NCBI GenBank assembly: GCA_001897525.1
Contig: MKTB01000021.1
Span: 17,865-81,864 of the forward strand
Direction of reading: 5' to 3'
Origin: Bacteroidetes bacterium 43-16
Lineage (GTDB): Bacteria; Bacteroidota; Bacteroidia; Chitinophagales; Chitinophagaceae
Length of the DNA: 64,000 nucleotides
Of this stretch, positions 9,207-17,158 are shown one piece after another (position 1 is the stretch's first letter; each line of letters opens with the position of its first letter). Below the pieces are notes generated by a model that was not told the origin of the DNA, ran no database searches, and was given only the letters and a program-made list of their open reading frames with translations. The position numbers were made by a program, and so were the translations under genes.

Positions 9207-9797
9207 ATGAAAAAATATTTATTTGCCGGAATCGCCCTGATGGGTTTACTCTATGGCTGTAAGCCGGAAGTTACCTTACCCAAACCGAGAGGTTATTTTA
9301 AACTGGACCTGCCGGAAAAACACCAATATCACAAATTCGATAGCACAGGTTTTCCTTTTACCTTTGATTATCCGGTTTACGGTACGATCGTGCAGGATAC
9401 CAACCTGATCAAAGAAGAAAACCAGCCCTATTGGATCAATATAAGCGTGCCGCAATTGAATGCGATGGTCTACCTGAGCTATAAAGAGATCAAGCCCGGG
9501 ATGTCCCTCAATAACCTGGTGCAGGAAAGCTATAAACTGACCAATGCACATAATACAAAAGCAGACTTTATCGAGGCTCCGGACTTCAGGACCCCATCAG
9601 GTCTTAACGGTGTATTTTATACCGTTGGCGGTAATGCCGCGAGTACCTACCAGTTTTATGTAACCGATAACAACAGGCATTTTCTCCGGGGGTCTTTATA
9701 CTTCAACAGCCTGCCTAATGCAGATTCTATAGCACCGGCAGCAGAGTTTTTGAAAAAAGATATTGAATACATGATAAATACCTTGAAGTTTAGATAA
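9207..9797 (+). CDS. gldD: gliding motility lipoprotein GldD
   Basis: A 196-residue lipoprotein (lipobox L-Y-G-C, Cys18) with the GldD-typical segments PKPRGYFKLDLPEK and STGFPFTFDYP. In gliding Bacteroidota, GldD is required for gliding motility and has been linked to type IX secretion. The window encodes two T9SS C-terminal sorting domain proteins, consistent with a working T9SS, although gld presence does not prove motility. It ends the DUF58-coaBC-DUF4835-DUF4296-gldD run, 3 bp after the preceding stop. Confidence 0.9.
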   Translation: MKKYLFAGIALMGLLYGCKPEVTLPKPRGYFKLDLPEKHQYHKFDSTGFPFTFDYPVYGTIVQDTNLIKEENQPYWINISVPQLNAMVYLSYKEIKPGMSLNNLVQESYKLTNAHNTKADFIEAPDFRTPSGLNGVFYTVGGNAASTYQFYVTDNNRHFLRGSLYFNSLPNADSIAPAAEFLKKDIEYMINTLKFR

Positions 9798-9814
9798 AAA
9801 TTTACTTAAATTTG
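9783..9814 (+). promoter_or_regulatory. promoter of the tRNA-Arg gene
   Basis: TTG (9783-9785) and TAAATTTG (9807-9814) are separated by 21 bp. The -33 element lies inside the gldD coding end. Predicted initiation near 9821 gives a 5' leader of about 29 nt. Confidence 0.65.
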
Positions 9815-9849
9815 CAGCGCTTTAAAGGATCGCCTTATTAAATGATCCC

Positions 9850-9921
9850 GGCCTCGTAGTTCAATGGATAGAATAGAAGTTTCCTAAACTTTAGATCCAA
9901 GTTCGATTCTTGGCGAGGCTA
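9850..9921 (+). tRNA. tRNA-Arg (anticodon CCT)
   Basis: A full cloverleaf can be folded. The acceptor stem is 9850-9856 with 9914-9920 (G1-U72 wobble, six Watson-Crick pairs) and the discriminator is A9921. The D stem is 9859-9862/9871-9874. The anticodon stem is 9876-9880/9888-9892 with loop TTCCTAA, giving anticodon CCT (9883-9885) for AGG. The variable loop is AGAT and the T stem is CCAAG/CTTGG around TTCGATT. The genome then reads CA, so part of the CCA end is encoded. Confidence 0.96.
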
Positions 9922-9936
9922 CAAAGTGAAAATGAA

Positions 9937-9960
9937 AGGCTGAGCAATCAGCCTTTTTTT
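9937..9960 (+). terminator. intrinsic terminator of tRNA-Arg
   Basis: Stem AGGCTGA/TCAGCCT with a GCAA tetraloop is followed by a run of T. Confidence 0.9.
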
Positions 9961-10176
9961 ATACCCCTTAATTTCTATTGGACATAACATTGCAGCATTC
10001 CAGGAAGGCTGAATAGCTTTCTATACTGATCTATCCCGCTTACATTTTTTAAGAATAACCATAAAATCCCTTTATTACCCCTTCCCCGTAATCTTTAGAT
10101 AAGATAATGAAATGCTAATTTTTGGTTCAATTATATTCTTTTGTTCAATAAATTAGGACATTTTAATACTATAATA

Positions 10177-10184
10177 TACTTTTG
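10177..10184 (+). promoter_or_regulatory. -7 element TACTTTTG for the MarR-like gene
   Basis: A TAnnTTTG match lies 54 bp before the start codon in an AT-rich region. No TTG is seen at the expected distance. Confidence 0.4.
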
Positions 10185-10238
10185 TTTTAAATTCATAAAC
10201 GCAGGGAATGGATTAATGATGTTTGAAATGACTATTTT

Positions 10239-10895
10239 ATGAAATACAATTTATTAAAAGACGTTATCCAGTTAATAGAAGACTTTGAAAGATTTCAGGA
10301 AGTAAACGGAAGTTTGAATGCTGATATAGAAGGTCTTAAGCAATGGATTTCAAATAACTATACCGAAATTATACCTAAGCCGGATCCCGAATGGGAGGGT
10401 AAAGAAAAGGGTAGAACTGCGGAAAGTATCATCAATACCCTGATTGTACACATGAACAGGTATGCCAAGACCTATTCCAGGTCGGCTATATATGGTTCCG
10501 ATTTTTCCACCCAGGAAGAATTTATTTATCTCATTGTGCTTAAAGCGTTTGGTGAGATGACTAAAATGGAATTAATCAAGCAAAATATACAAGACAAGCC
10601 TACCGGGATGCAAATAATCAGCCGGTTATTAAAACAAGGATGGATCGTACAAGAAGTATCCGAGACAGATAGAAGAAGCAAGATGTTGCAGATAACCGAT
10701 AAGGGCCTGGAAACACTGGAAAAGCAAATGGATAAGATCAGGCAGGCTACCAATATAGTTACCGGGGATCTGACTCATCCGGAAAAAATGGAACTGATCA
10801 GGTTATTGACCAAACTGGACCGTTTCCATAAACCTATTTTTTCTGAAAATATACCGCAGGAAAAATTATTAGAACGGGCAAAAATGAATATTTAA
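10239..10895 (+). CDS. MarR-type winged-helix transcriptional regulator
   Basis: A 218-residue protein that is long for MarR. Residues ~1-85 form a helical N-terminal region of unclear role. Residues ~90-190 form a winged helix: recognition region DKPTGMQIISRLLKQGWI, then the wing VSETDRRSKMLQITDKG, where DxRxK is the MarR wing signature. It probably binds promoter DNA as a dimer; the effector is unknown. It stands alone after tRNA-Arg, with the small lipoprotein ORF 80 bp downstream. Confidence 0.8.
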   Translation: MKYNLLKDVIQLIEDFERFQEVNGSLNADIEGLKQWISNNYTEIIPKPDPEWEGKEKGRTAESIINTLIVHMNRYAKTYSRSAIYGSDFSTQEEFIYLIVLKAFGEMTKMELIKQNIQDKPTGMQIISRLLKQGWIVQEVSETDRRSKMLQITDKGLETLEKQMDKIRQATNIVTGDLTHPEKMELIRLLTKLDRFHKPIFSENIPQEKLLERAKMNI

Positions 10896-10975
10896 AAGAG
10901 AAATAGTGTGGTCAGGAGATTTTGTGTAGGTGTTGGGTTTTCTCTAAACTGAATAAGCGATAAAAACAACTCAAT

Positions 10976-11149
10976 ATGAAGCAGAGATTTACGATTAACC
11001 ACAAGGGATTGACCATTTTTGGATGCGCATTAGCTGTAATACTTTTTATTGCAAGCTGTATCATTACTGGACCTGAACCTGAGCCATTGTCGGATATGAC
11101 CACCAATAATGCACTTCAAAAACAGTACATTGAGCTACACTATAATTAA
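10976..11149 (+). CDS. small putative lipoprotein (57 residues)
   Basis: An ATG-initiated frame encodes 57 residues: a basic start (MKQRFTINHK), a hydrophobic stretch (GCALAVILFIAS), a lipobox-like I-A-S-C (Cys28), and a short hydrophilic tail rich in Pro and Glu. This is the layout of a tiny Bacteroidota lipoprotein. It does not resemble a family I know. It lies 80 bp after the MarR-like gene on the same strand and is followed by a structured AT-rich element. Confidence is limited by its length. Confidence 0.5.
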   Translation: MKQRFTINHKGLTIFGCALAVILFIASCIITGPEPEPLSDMTTNNALQKQYIELHYN

Positions 11150-11161
11150 GATTTTTTAAAT

Positions 11162-11225
11162 TAGGTGTTTCCAATTGTTTTTAATTGGATTTTAGGGCCT
11201 TTTTCCACGGGCCCTATCACACCTA
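11162..11225 (+). other. predicted three-way-junction RNA structure
   Basis: Three perfect helices nest as a junction. P1 is TAGGTGT (11162-11168) with ACACCTA (11219-11225). P2 is TCCAATT (11170-11176) with AATTGGA (11183-11189). P3 is AGGGCC (11194-11199) with GGCCCT (11210-11215). It lies 12 bp after the small lipoprotein stop, so it could be a 3'-UTR element or part of a small RNA. No matching known RNA family comes to mind. Confidence 0.4.
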
Positions 11226-11258
11226 TCTTACTTCAGGGAAAACCAGTAATAGTGGAAC

Positions 11259-11298
11259 AAAAAAAATAGCTTGTCCTGAGACAAGCTATTTTTTTTTT
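11259..11298. terminator. bidirectional intrinsic terminator
   Basis: Stem ATAGCTTGTC/GACAAGCTAT with loop CTGA is flanked by A8 on the left and T9-10 on the right. It can terminate both the minus-strand cold-shock gene and the plus-strand small-lipoprotein transcript. Confidence 0.88.
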
Positions 11299-11314
11299 GA
11301 GTAGGATAAAAGGA

Positions 11315-11518
11315 TTAAATCACGTTAATTTTTTGAACATTAACCGCATTCATTCCTTTTTTTCCACTTTGAGTTTGGAAAGTTACCTTATCTCTTTCAC
11401 GAATATCTGTAGAGATAAGACCACTTACATGAACAAAGATGTCATCATGACCATTTTCTGGTACGATAAATCCAAACCCCTTTTCCTCGTTGAAAAATTT
11501 TACGATACCTTCTTGCAT
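11315..11518 (-). CDS. cold-shock domain protein
   Basis: A 67-residue single cold-shock domain RNA/ssDNA-binding protein that probably acts as an RNA chaperone. RNP1 is KGFGFI (residues 13-18) and RNP2 is DIFVHV (26-31), with the aromatic residues of both motifs intact. Length is typical of CspA-type proteins. It is monocistronic, with a promoter element about 44 bp upstream and a strong terminator. Which Csp paralogue it is cannot be told from sequence alone. Confidence 0.95.
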   Translation of the reverse strand: MQEGIVKFFNEEKGFGFIVPENGHDDIFVHVSGLISTDIRERDKVTFQTQSGKKGMNAVNVQKINVI

Positions 11519-11561
11519 TGTTTTTAGTTTTTGTTTTTAGTGTTTTAAATTAAGTGTAGTG

Positions 11562-11569
11562 CAAAAATA
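11562..11569 (-). promoter_or_regulatory. -7 element TATTTTTG of the cold-shock gene
   Basis: A TAnnTTTG match on the minus strand; predicted leader about 36 nt. A short leader argues against a long CspA-style thermosensor UTR. Confidence 0.5.
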
Positions 11570-11904
11570 AACCAATATTGGTATTTTAATACACTATTTT
11601 AGATTATAACAATATTTAAACATTTTGTTGAGTCTTACACTGATCTTGTACTGTTTTAGTGTCCTGAGCACTGTTACTGTGGATATCCACATCATTTGGG
11701 AATGTACATTTCCCATCTTTCCACAATTACCCTGTGCTCCTCACCATTAATGAATGAACCTTAGCAACCCGGTCTACAGGTATCAGGTTGGAAAGCCCGG
11801 TCACGACCATACAAACAAGCAAAACATCACCATCAGACTTACACTGAATTGCCAGGCTATTGCGCATATAATCCAATAACCGTGCCATAAGTAGATAGCG
11901 TAAA

Positions 11905-12009
11905 AAAACACCGGCTCAACATTGCTGCTGAGCCGGTATATCCCTGACCGTTCCTTATACACTAAAAACACAAACAAAACGAATCGTACACAATAAGGCT
12001 TGCCAGGTA
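11905..12009 (-). ncRNA. candidate small RNA (minus strand)
   Basis: A promoter-like TATCTTTA (12016-12023, one mismatch to TAnnTTTG) precedes about 100 nt without an open frame. This ends at hairpin ACCGGCTCA/TGAGCCGGT (11910-11937) followed on the minus strand by GT and seven T. No gene supplies a transcript for this terminator, which suggests an independent short RNA. It remains a prediction from signals only. Confidence 0.3.
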
Positions 12010-12241
12010 TCTGTATAAAGATACGAATTTTGTGCGGAGATGGATTACAAGGGAGTGTTAAAAGGGGAAATCAGCACCCCGAATGATGGGAAATACATAT
12101 AATAAGAGTTCAGTTTCTTTTTTTAAAAAATTGCAAAGTCAATAAGAACTTGGTTTTTCAATCATTTCTTCCTCAAAGTTTAGTGAAAAAGCTGCTATAG
12201 CAATTTTACACATTTATGTTTTAAGCACAATCGCTGCCCTT

Positions 12242-12270
12242 TTGCTTATTGGTTTTTTGCCGTACATTTG
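12242..12270 (+). promoter_or_regulatory. fumC promoter
   Basis: TTG (12242-12244), 18 bp, then TACATTTG (12263-12270). Predicted start near 12277 gives a leader of about 62 nt before ATG 12339. Confidence 0.65.
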
Positions 12271-12338
12271 CGCAGCAAACGGTAGCCTGCAGGCTATCTG
12301 TTATTTGTTCTTTCATTAAAAAAATAAAAATTACAATA

Positions 12339-13760
12339 ATGGAATTTCGTATTGAGAAAGATACCATGGGCGAGGTGAAAGTGCCTGTTGATGCCTATTA
12401 CGGTGCACAGACACAACGTTCTGTAGAAAACTTCAAGATTGCACAGGACATCAACAGGATGCCTAAAGAGATTATCCAGGCTTTTGCTTACCTGAAAAAA
12501 GCAGCCGCTTTGACCAATACTGATCTGGGCGTTTTGCCGGCAGAAAAATCTGCCCTGATTGCTCAGGTATGTGATGAAATTCTGGAGGGGCAGCTGGCAG
12601 ACCAGTTCCCATTGGTAGTATGGCAGACCGGCTCTGGTACGCAGTCCAATATGAACTGTAATGAAGTGATCGCTTACCGTGGTCATGTACTTACCGGCGG
12701 TAAACTGACCGACGAGAAGAAAGCATTGAAACCTAACGACGACGTTAATAAATCCCAGTCCTCTAATGATACCTTCCCTACAGCGATGCACATTGCTGCC
12801 TACAAAATGTTGGTAGAAGTCACTATCCCGGGCCTGGAAAAACTGCGCGATACCCTGGAGGCAAAATCCAAAGCCTATATGCACGTAGTAAAGATCGGCC
12901 GTACCCACCTGATGGATGCTACACCGCTGACTTTAGGCCAGGAGATCTCCGGATATGTAGCTCAATTGAACTATGGTATCAAAGCCATTAAAAATACTTT
13001 ACCCCATCTTTCTGAACTGGCATTGGGTGGTACCGCAGTAGGTACCGGCCTTAATACACCAAAAGGTTATGATGTTTTAGTAGCAGAAAAGATCGCCGGT
13101 TTAACCGGTTTGCCTTTCGTTACAGCACCTAACAAATTTGAATCCCTGGCCGCTCATGATGCGATTGTAGAATCTCATGGTGCCTTAAAAACCGTAGCCT
13201 GTTCCCTGATGAAGATCGCTAACGATGTTCGTTTGTTGAGCTCAGGTCCGCGTGCAGGTATCGGGGAGATCCATATCCCGGATAATGAGCCGGGTTCTTC
13301 CATCATGCCGGGTAAAGTGAACCCGACACAATGTGAGGCTTTGACCATGATCGCTGCCCAGGTTTTGGGTAATGACGTGGCCATCAACGTGGGCGGTGCT
13401 ACCGGTCATTTTGAATTGAATGTATTTAAACCTGTAATGATCTTTAATTTCTTACACTCTGCCCGCCTGATCGGGGAGGGAGCCGTAAGCTTCAATGATA
13501 AATGTGCCGTTGGCCTGGAACCTATTCAGAAAAATATCGATGCACACGTAAATAATTCATTGATGCTGGTTACCGCATTAAATACCAAGATCGGTTACTA
13601 CAATGCCGCAGGTATCGCACAGGATGCACACAAGCGTGGCATTACCCTGAAGCAGGCTGCTTTAGAGTATAAATTACAAGGCCTTGACTTTGAGCATATG
13701 ACTGAAGAGCAGTTTGACAGCTGGGTAGTTCCGGTAGAAATGTGCGGAGAGATTAAATAG
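12339..13760 (+). CDS. fumC: class II fumarate hydratase
   Basis: A 473-residue oxygen-stable fumarase that interconverts fumarate and (S)-malate in the TCA cycle. The signature [16 protein letters not shown] is intact, and substrate-site segments [22 protein letters not shown] and [16 protein letters not shown] are visible. I use ATG 12339 ([13 protein letters not shown]): it matches the family N-terminus, and the longer frame back to 12249 would start inside the promoter. It is monocistronic, between its own promoter and a strong terminator. Confidence 0.96.
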   Translation: MEFRIEKDTMGEVKVPVDAYYGAQTQRSVENFKIAQDINRMPKEIIQAFAYLKKAAALTNTDLGVLPAEKSALIAQVCDEILEGQLADQFPLVVWQTGSGTQSNMNCNEVIAYRGHVLTGGKLTDEKKALKPNDDVNKSQSSNDTFPTAMHIAAYKMLVEVTIPGLEKLRDTLEAKSKAYMHVVKIGRTHLMDATPLTLGQEISGYVAQLNYGIKAIKNTLPHLSELALGGTAVGTGLNTPKGYDVLVAEKIAGLTGLPFVTAPNKFESLAAHDAIVESHGALKTVACSLMKIANDVRLLSSGPRAGIGEIHIPDNEPGSSIMPGKVNPTQCEALTMIAAQVLGNDVAINVGGATGHFELNVFKPVMIFNFLHSARLIGEGAVSFNDKCAVGLEPIQKNIDAHVNNSLMLVTALNTKIGYYNAAGIAQDAHKRGITLKQAALEYKLQGLDFEHMTEEQFDSWVVPVEMCGEIK

Positions 13761-13785
13761 CATATTGACATTAAATAATAACAAG

Positions 13786-13818
13786 AAGTCCGGCAGATAT
13801 TTTCTGCCGGACTTTTTG
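13786..13818. terminator. terminator between convergent fumC and LTA-synthase-like gene
   Basis: A 12-bp stem (13786-13797 with 13803-13814, AAGTCCGGCAGA/TCTGCCGGACTT) is followed by a T-run in the fumC direction. The convergent gene ends only 2 bp away. Confidence 0.9.
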
Positions 13819-13819
13819 T

Positions 13820-15652
13820 TTAAGGCCTTAATAAACTGTTTTTCTTTTTTATATCGGCATACATCTTCTGCAAATAAGCCTTGGATTGATTTTCCCGGCC
13901 CGATGCCCCCTGCTGAAATGTTTTACTGATTGTATTGTACCTGAGTGTGTCCCTGCCATTAATAAAGAGGAAACCCTCTCCGTAGGTAGACATAGTATAG
14001 GGATTGGCCTGCTCAAAAATATTATTACTAAAATTGAAGAGACCGGCAGGCATATGTAACTGGTCCAGCAGGGTAGCTGCCAGGTCCGTTTGCGCACCCA
14101 GGCTAGAGATCACCGTGTCCTTATAAGCAATAGCGCCACCCAGCCACAGCATAGGGATATGATACCTTTCTGCATCTTCAGGAGACGTGTTGCCCGGGTA
14201 AGGGCTGCCATGATCAGCAATGAAAATAACCAGGGTGTTTTGCCACCAGGGCTGCTGTTTGGCCTTGGCAATAAACTTCCCGATACACTGATCCGTATAA
14301 TGTATCGCATTTAAAAACAAAGTATCGTTGCCCTTGCCGGTATATAAGGGTGCAATAGGTATGGTAAACGGGTCATGACTGCTTAAGGTAAGGGTAGTGG
14401 CAAAAAAAGGCTCCTTGCTGCCCTGTATGACTTCCAGTGTTTTGTCAAAAACCTGCTCATCATAAGCACCCCATTTTGTTTTCAGTTCCTGCGGTTTAAA
14501 ATTGATATCAGAAACCAGCGCTTCATAGCCCGCCTGTACCAGGTAGCTTTTATAATTGGCAAATTCTAAGGTACCTCCATATATAAAAGAAGAAGTGTAT
14601 CCTGCAGGATCTAAAGATTTGGCCAGTGCCGGGAACTGGTTTAAAATATTCGGGTACTTTAAAGGACTGGAGCCCGGCAGGGAAGGGTAGCCCGAGATTA
14701 CTGCTGCAATACCCTTATCGGTCCGGTCTGCAGCAGCATAGATCTGGTCAAAAAATATGCCTTCATGGATCAGCTGGTTAAACTCCGGCATGATCTTAGG
14801 GTCAGCACCACTGTGTTGCAATACCTTTGAAGTAAAGCTTTCTACAATAACCAATAGTACATTGGGCTTTTTAACTTTCAACAGTTCTGTGCGGTCTTCT
14901 TTTTTGCGGTACAGATCTTTCAGGTAACCAGCTTCCTGCTCTTCCGAAAAGTAGGCATAACTCTTATTCAGTTTCTGGTAATCAAAAATTCCGGAGCCTA
15001 CATTCCATACCGGGTTAATAGCGGCATGATTTGCAAATAAATGATTGGAAAAGTAGGCATAGCTCACATTCAGGGGAGAGATGCCCAGGCCACCCCTGAT
15101 GGTAATACCCAGTAAAACAAAAGCAGGTACCGTCAGCCACAAGCTTTTGACACTGGCAAGCTGCTGAAACCTGTTCCTGAACATTACATGATAGACCAGG
15201 TAAACAATAGACGAAACGATCAGGAGTAAAGCGATATAGCCTACAATGCTGCTGGTATTCAGGCTGGCACTGGCAGTACTGATATCTTTAAGATAAAAAA
15301 ACGGTGTAGCATCCATTCGGAAGCCCCAATGACTGTATAAGGCAATATCACCTATAATAACACCGGTAAATAAGAGGATCAGGATGGCGCTGAAAATATT
15401 ATAGAAGTACCTGAGCCATTTTGCCGGCCAGGCACAGGTAAGCACCAGCAAAAAAGTAGGAATAAAAGCGGCATAAGCTGCTGCTGAAGCATCCAGTTTA
15501 AATCCGTAGGAAAAGGTACGTAATAATTCCCCGGTACTGAGCAGGCCGGCACTGTCCGCATAGAACGCCAGGAAAGCGATCCTGGCCAGCACGAAGTACA
15601 GGTACCAGAAAACAAAATAGAGCAGGGCGATCAAAAAACGTTTTTTCAACAT
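13820..15652 (-). CDS. LTA synthase-like membrane sulfatase/phosphotransferase
   Basis: A 610-residue inner-membrane protein. Residues 1-190 contain about five transmembrane helices. The periplasmic alkaline-phosphatase-superfamily (sulfatase, LtaS-like) domain begins at NVLLVIVESFTSKV, with the nucleophile Thr274 in E-S-F-T-S. Metal-ligand contexts HDPF, ADHGSPY and the preceding D-R-T-D-K are present. Bacteroidota lack lipoteichoic acid, so the enzyme more likely transfers phosphoglycerol or phosphoethanolamine to an envelope glycan or lipid (inference). It converges on fumC across a shared terminator. Confidence 0.85.
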   Translation of the reverse strand: MLKKRFLIALLYFVFWYLYFVLARIAFLAFYADSAGLLSTGELLRTFSYGFKLDASAAAYAAFIPTFLLVLTCAWPAKWLRYFYNIFSAILILLFTGVIIGDIALYSHWGFRMDATPFFYLKDISTASASLNTSSIVGYIALLLIVSSIVYLVYHVMFRNRFQQLASVKSLWLTVPAFVLLGITIRGGLGISPLNVSYAYFSNHLFANHAAINPVWNVGSGIFDYQKLNKSYAYFSEEQEAGYLKDLYRKKEDRTELLKVKKPNVLLVIVESFTSKVLQHSGADPKIMPEFNQLIHEGIFFDQIYAAADRTDKGIAAVISGYPSLPGSSPLKYPNILNQFPALAKSLDPAGYTSSFIYGGTLEFANYKSYLVQAGYEALVSDINFKPQELKTKWGAYDEQVFDKTLEVIQGSKEPFFATTLTLSSHDPFTIPIAPLYTGKGNDTLFLNAIHYTDQCIGKFIAKAKQQPWWQNTLVIFIADHGSPYPGNTSPEDAERYHIPMLWLGGAIAYKDTVISSLGAQTDLAATLLDQLHMPAGLFNFSNNIFEQANPYTMSTYGEGFLFINGRDTLRYNTISKTFQQGASGRENQSKAYLQKMYADIKKKNSLLRP

Positions 15653-16063
15653 AGGTTAGGCAATGTGAACTGTATATATTGATTTTTAACGCTGCAATGT
15701 TATTGAAAATTATAATTGAAATTTAATCTTATTTTAATCCTATTCTAATATTGTTTTTGTATACAGGTCCGGTGCATTGATGATTTATAGAAAGATGCAC
15801 CCGGTCGCCTGAGTTGCCGGGAGGGCAGATTGACTTGGATAAGAAGAGGTTTGAAATGCAAATATGGAAGAGACTAGAGCCTTTCCGCCCCCGGTATTGA
15901 AACTTATTTAAAATATATTTGAGGCCTCAAATTTTAAAAGAAGCTTATTGATTGCTGTGAATAACCCTTATACAGACCTGATCTTTTAGGAAAATATTCA
16001 ATTGCATTAAAAAAGGTGACGATCTTAAGATCGTCACCTTTCAACAGTGGGCTTATACGCTAT
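15653..16063. other. 411-bp intergenic region
   Basis: No coding frame is supported. It contains an 11-bp periodic AT-rich stretch (15723-15752, units TTAATCTTATT, TTAATCCTATT and a degenerate third) shortly upstream of the LTA-synthase-like gene, and the terminator palindrome at 16012-16041. I found no TAnnTTTG match for the LTA-synthase-like gene. Confidence 0.5.
16007..16041 (-). terminator. terminator of the small secreted protein gene (perfect 30-bp palindrome)
   Basis: 16012-16041 is a perfect inverted repeat (AAAGGTGACGATCTT and its complement). On the minus strand it is followed by a T-run, placing it 22 bp past the stop of the 16064-16588 gene. Confidence 0.85.
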
Positions 16064-16588
16064 CTATTCCTCGTTATAAACCTCCTCTATGGTAAAATTA
16101 TACAGCCGGGCCAGTTTCTCCTGCTGTTCCCTTACTGCATTGAGTGCTTTTTCTTCCTGTGCAGACTTTTCTGTTAAGAAGTCCAGTTGTGTTTTGATGG
16201 TTTCATCACTGGTTTTATCATTGAACTTTTCAAATGGTTTGAAGGCATCATGGATCATCGCCTTTTCAAAAGCTAAGAAATCCAGTACTGCAACTTTAAG
16301 ATCATCCATATCAGGATTCACCTTGCGTTTAATAAGCTCTTTCTGGCTTCTTTCAATGAAAGCAGATATCTTGTTGGAGTGAGGGGTCAGTTTAGAAAAA
16401 TTGGAAGATTCGTAGGCCCCTCCGAATGCTTCACCCCAGGCTGTACCATAGGTATAGAGCGAATCGGTAAGGCTGGCGCAATAATCATTAAAGGCGAGTG
16501 CAAAATCAGTGTCTTTGGCTGTTTTTTGCGCATAAGTAATATTGCCCAGGGCAATGAAAAGCGTTAAAAGTAGTGTTCTGAGGTTCAT
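16064..16588 (-). CDS. small secreted hypothetical protein
   Basis: A 174-residue protein with a clear signal peptide (MNLRTLLLTLFIALGNITYA-Q). The mature part is strongly helical and charged. The central segment SAQEEKALNAVREQQEKLARLYN is amphipathic and could form a coiled coil. I do not recognise the family. It is monocistronic, with its own promoter element and a perfect-palindrome terminator. Confidence 0.7.
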   Translation of the reverse strand: MNLRTLLLTLFIALGNITYAQKTAKDTDFALAFNDYCASLTDSLYTYGTAWGEAFGGAYESSNFSKLTPHSNKISAFIERSQKELIKRKVNPDMDDLKVAVLDFLAFEKAMIHDAFKPFEKFNDKTSDETIKTQLDFLTEKSAQEEKALNAVREQQEKLARLYNFTIEEVYNEE

Positions 16589-16612
16589 AAAAAGTTAAGA
16601 TTATATATAATG

Positions 16613-16620
16613 CAAAAATA
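16613..16620 (-). promoter_or_regulatory. -7 element TATTTTTG for the secreted hypothetical gene
   Basis: A TAnnTTTG match on the minus strand 25 bp before the start codon. No TTG found at the -33 distance. Confidence 0.4.
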
Positions 16621-16740
16621 GTTATTTATAGATATGGTGTTTCCTTAAATGGATTATTTTTCTGGAAATTAATCAAATATCTATTAAAATTTATTTTCAA
16701 GATTCTTCATGCCCTGGCAGAGGTTGTGACAATGAATGTA

Positions 16741-16770
16741 TATATTTGTAGGCAGCTCTCAGAGGCTGCC
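16741..16770 (+). promoter_or_regulatory. distal acpP promoter element plus leader hairpin
   Basis: TATATTTG (16741-16748) is immediately followed by the hairpin GGCAGC/GCTGCC (16751-16770, 8-nt loop). A transcript starting near 16755 would carry a structured leader into the acpP gene. Confidence 0.35.
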
Positions 16771-16814
16771 GATAAGCCTGCCCTTTGCATCATTCAAAAA
16801 AGGGAAGCAGAAAA

Positions 16815-16844
16815 TTGGAAATTTTAAATAAAAGGGTATTTTTG
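16815..16844 (+). promoter_or_regulatory. proximal acpP promoter
   Basis: TTG (16815-16817), 19 bp, TATTTTTG (16837-16844): a textbook Bacteroidota promoter, with a leader of about 19 nt before ATG 16870. Confidence 0.75.
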
Positions 16845-16869
16845 CACAAAATCTTAAATTTCAACAAAC

Positions 16870-17106
16870 ATGTCAGAAGTTGCAAATCGCGTAAAGAAAA
16901 TCATCGTTGACAAATTAGGCGTTGACGAATCAGAAGTAACTCCAGAAGCTAGCTTCACTAACGATTTAGGTGCGGATTCTTTGGATACAGTAGAGTTAAT
17001 GATGGAGTTCGAAAAAGAATTCAACATCTCTATCCCGGACGATCAGGCTGAAAACATCACTTCAGTAGGTCAGGCTATCTCTTACTTAGAGGAGCACGCA
17101 AAATAA
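16870..17106 (+). CDS. acpP: acyl carrier protein
   Basis: A 78-residue acidic four-helix carrier protein for fatty-acid synthesis. The phosphopantetheine attachment serine is Ser37 in G-A-D-S-L-D-T. Length and charge are typical. It precedes fabF by 52 bp and is driven by a strong promoter; the acpP-fabF-rnc order is widespread in bacteria. Confidence 0.98.
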   Translation: MSEVANRVKKIIVDKLGVDESEVTPEASFTNDLGADSLDTVELMMEFEKEFNISIPDDQAENITSVGQAISYLEEHAK

Positions 17107-17158
17107 TAAGTCAAAAACTTAAGCATTTTTACGTTTTAAATTTAAACAGCACAAATTA

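Larger units (their letters stand above)
11519..12338. other. 820-bp intergenic region without a confident gene
   Basis: The right-hand end carries the fumC promoter (12242-12270) and the left end the cold-shock promoter (11562-11569). Between them is a minus-strand terminator-like hairpin (11910-11937) with a promoter-like element 80 bp upstream, listed separately as a candidate small RNA. A 53-codon minus-strand frame (11727-11888) has no recognisable features. The rest is AT-rich with no evident coding signal. Confidence 0.6.

Noticed and set aside
11727-11888. 53-codon minus-strand ORF starting MARLLDYMRNS
   Set aside because: No signal peptide, domain or known promoter; the nearest upstream structure is a terminator. 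Length is compatible with chance.
12249-12338. Upstream extension of fumarase
   Set aside because: The extension starts inside the promoter (TACATTTG at 12263) and has no similarity to the fumarase N-terminus.
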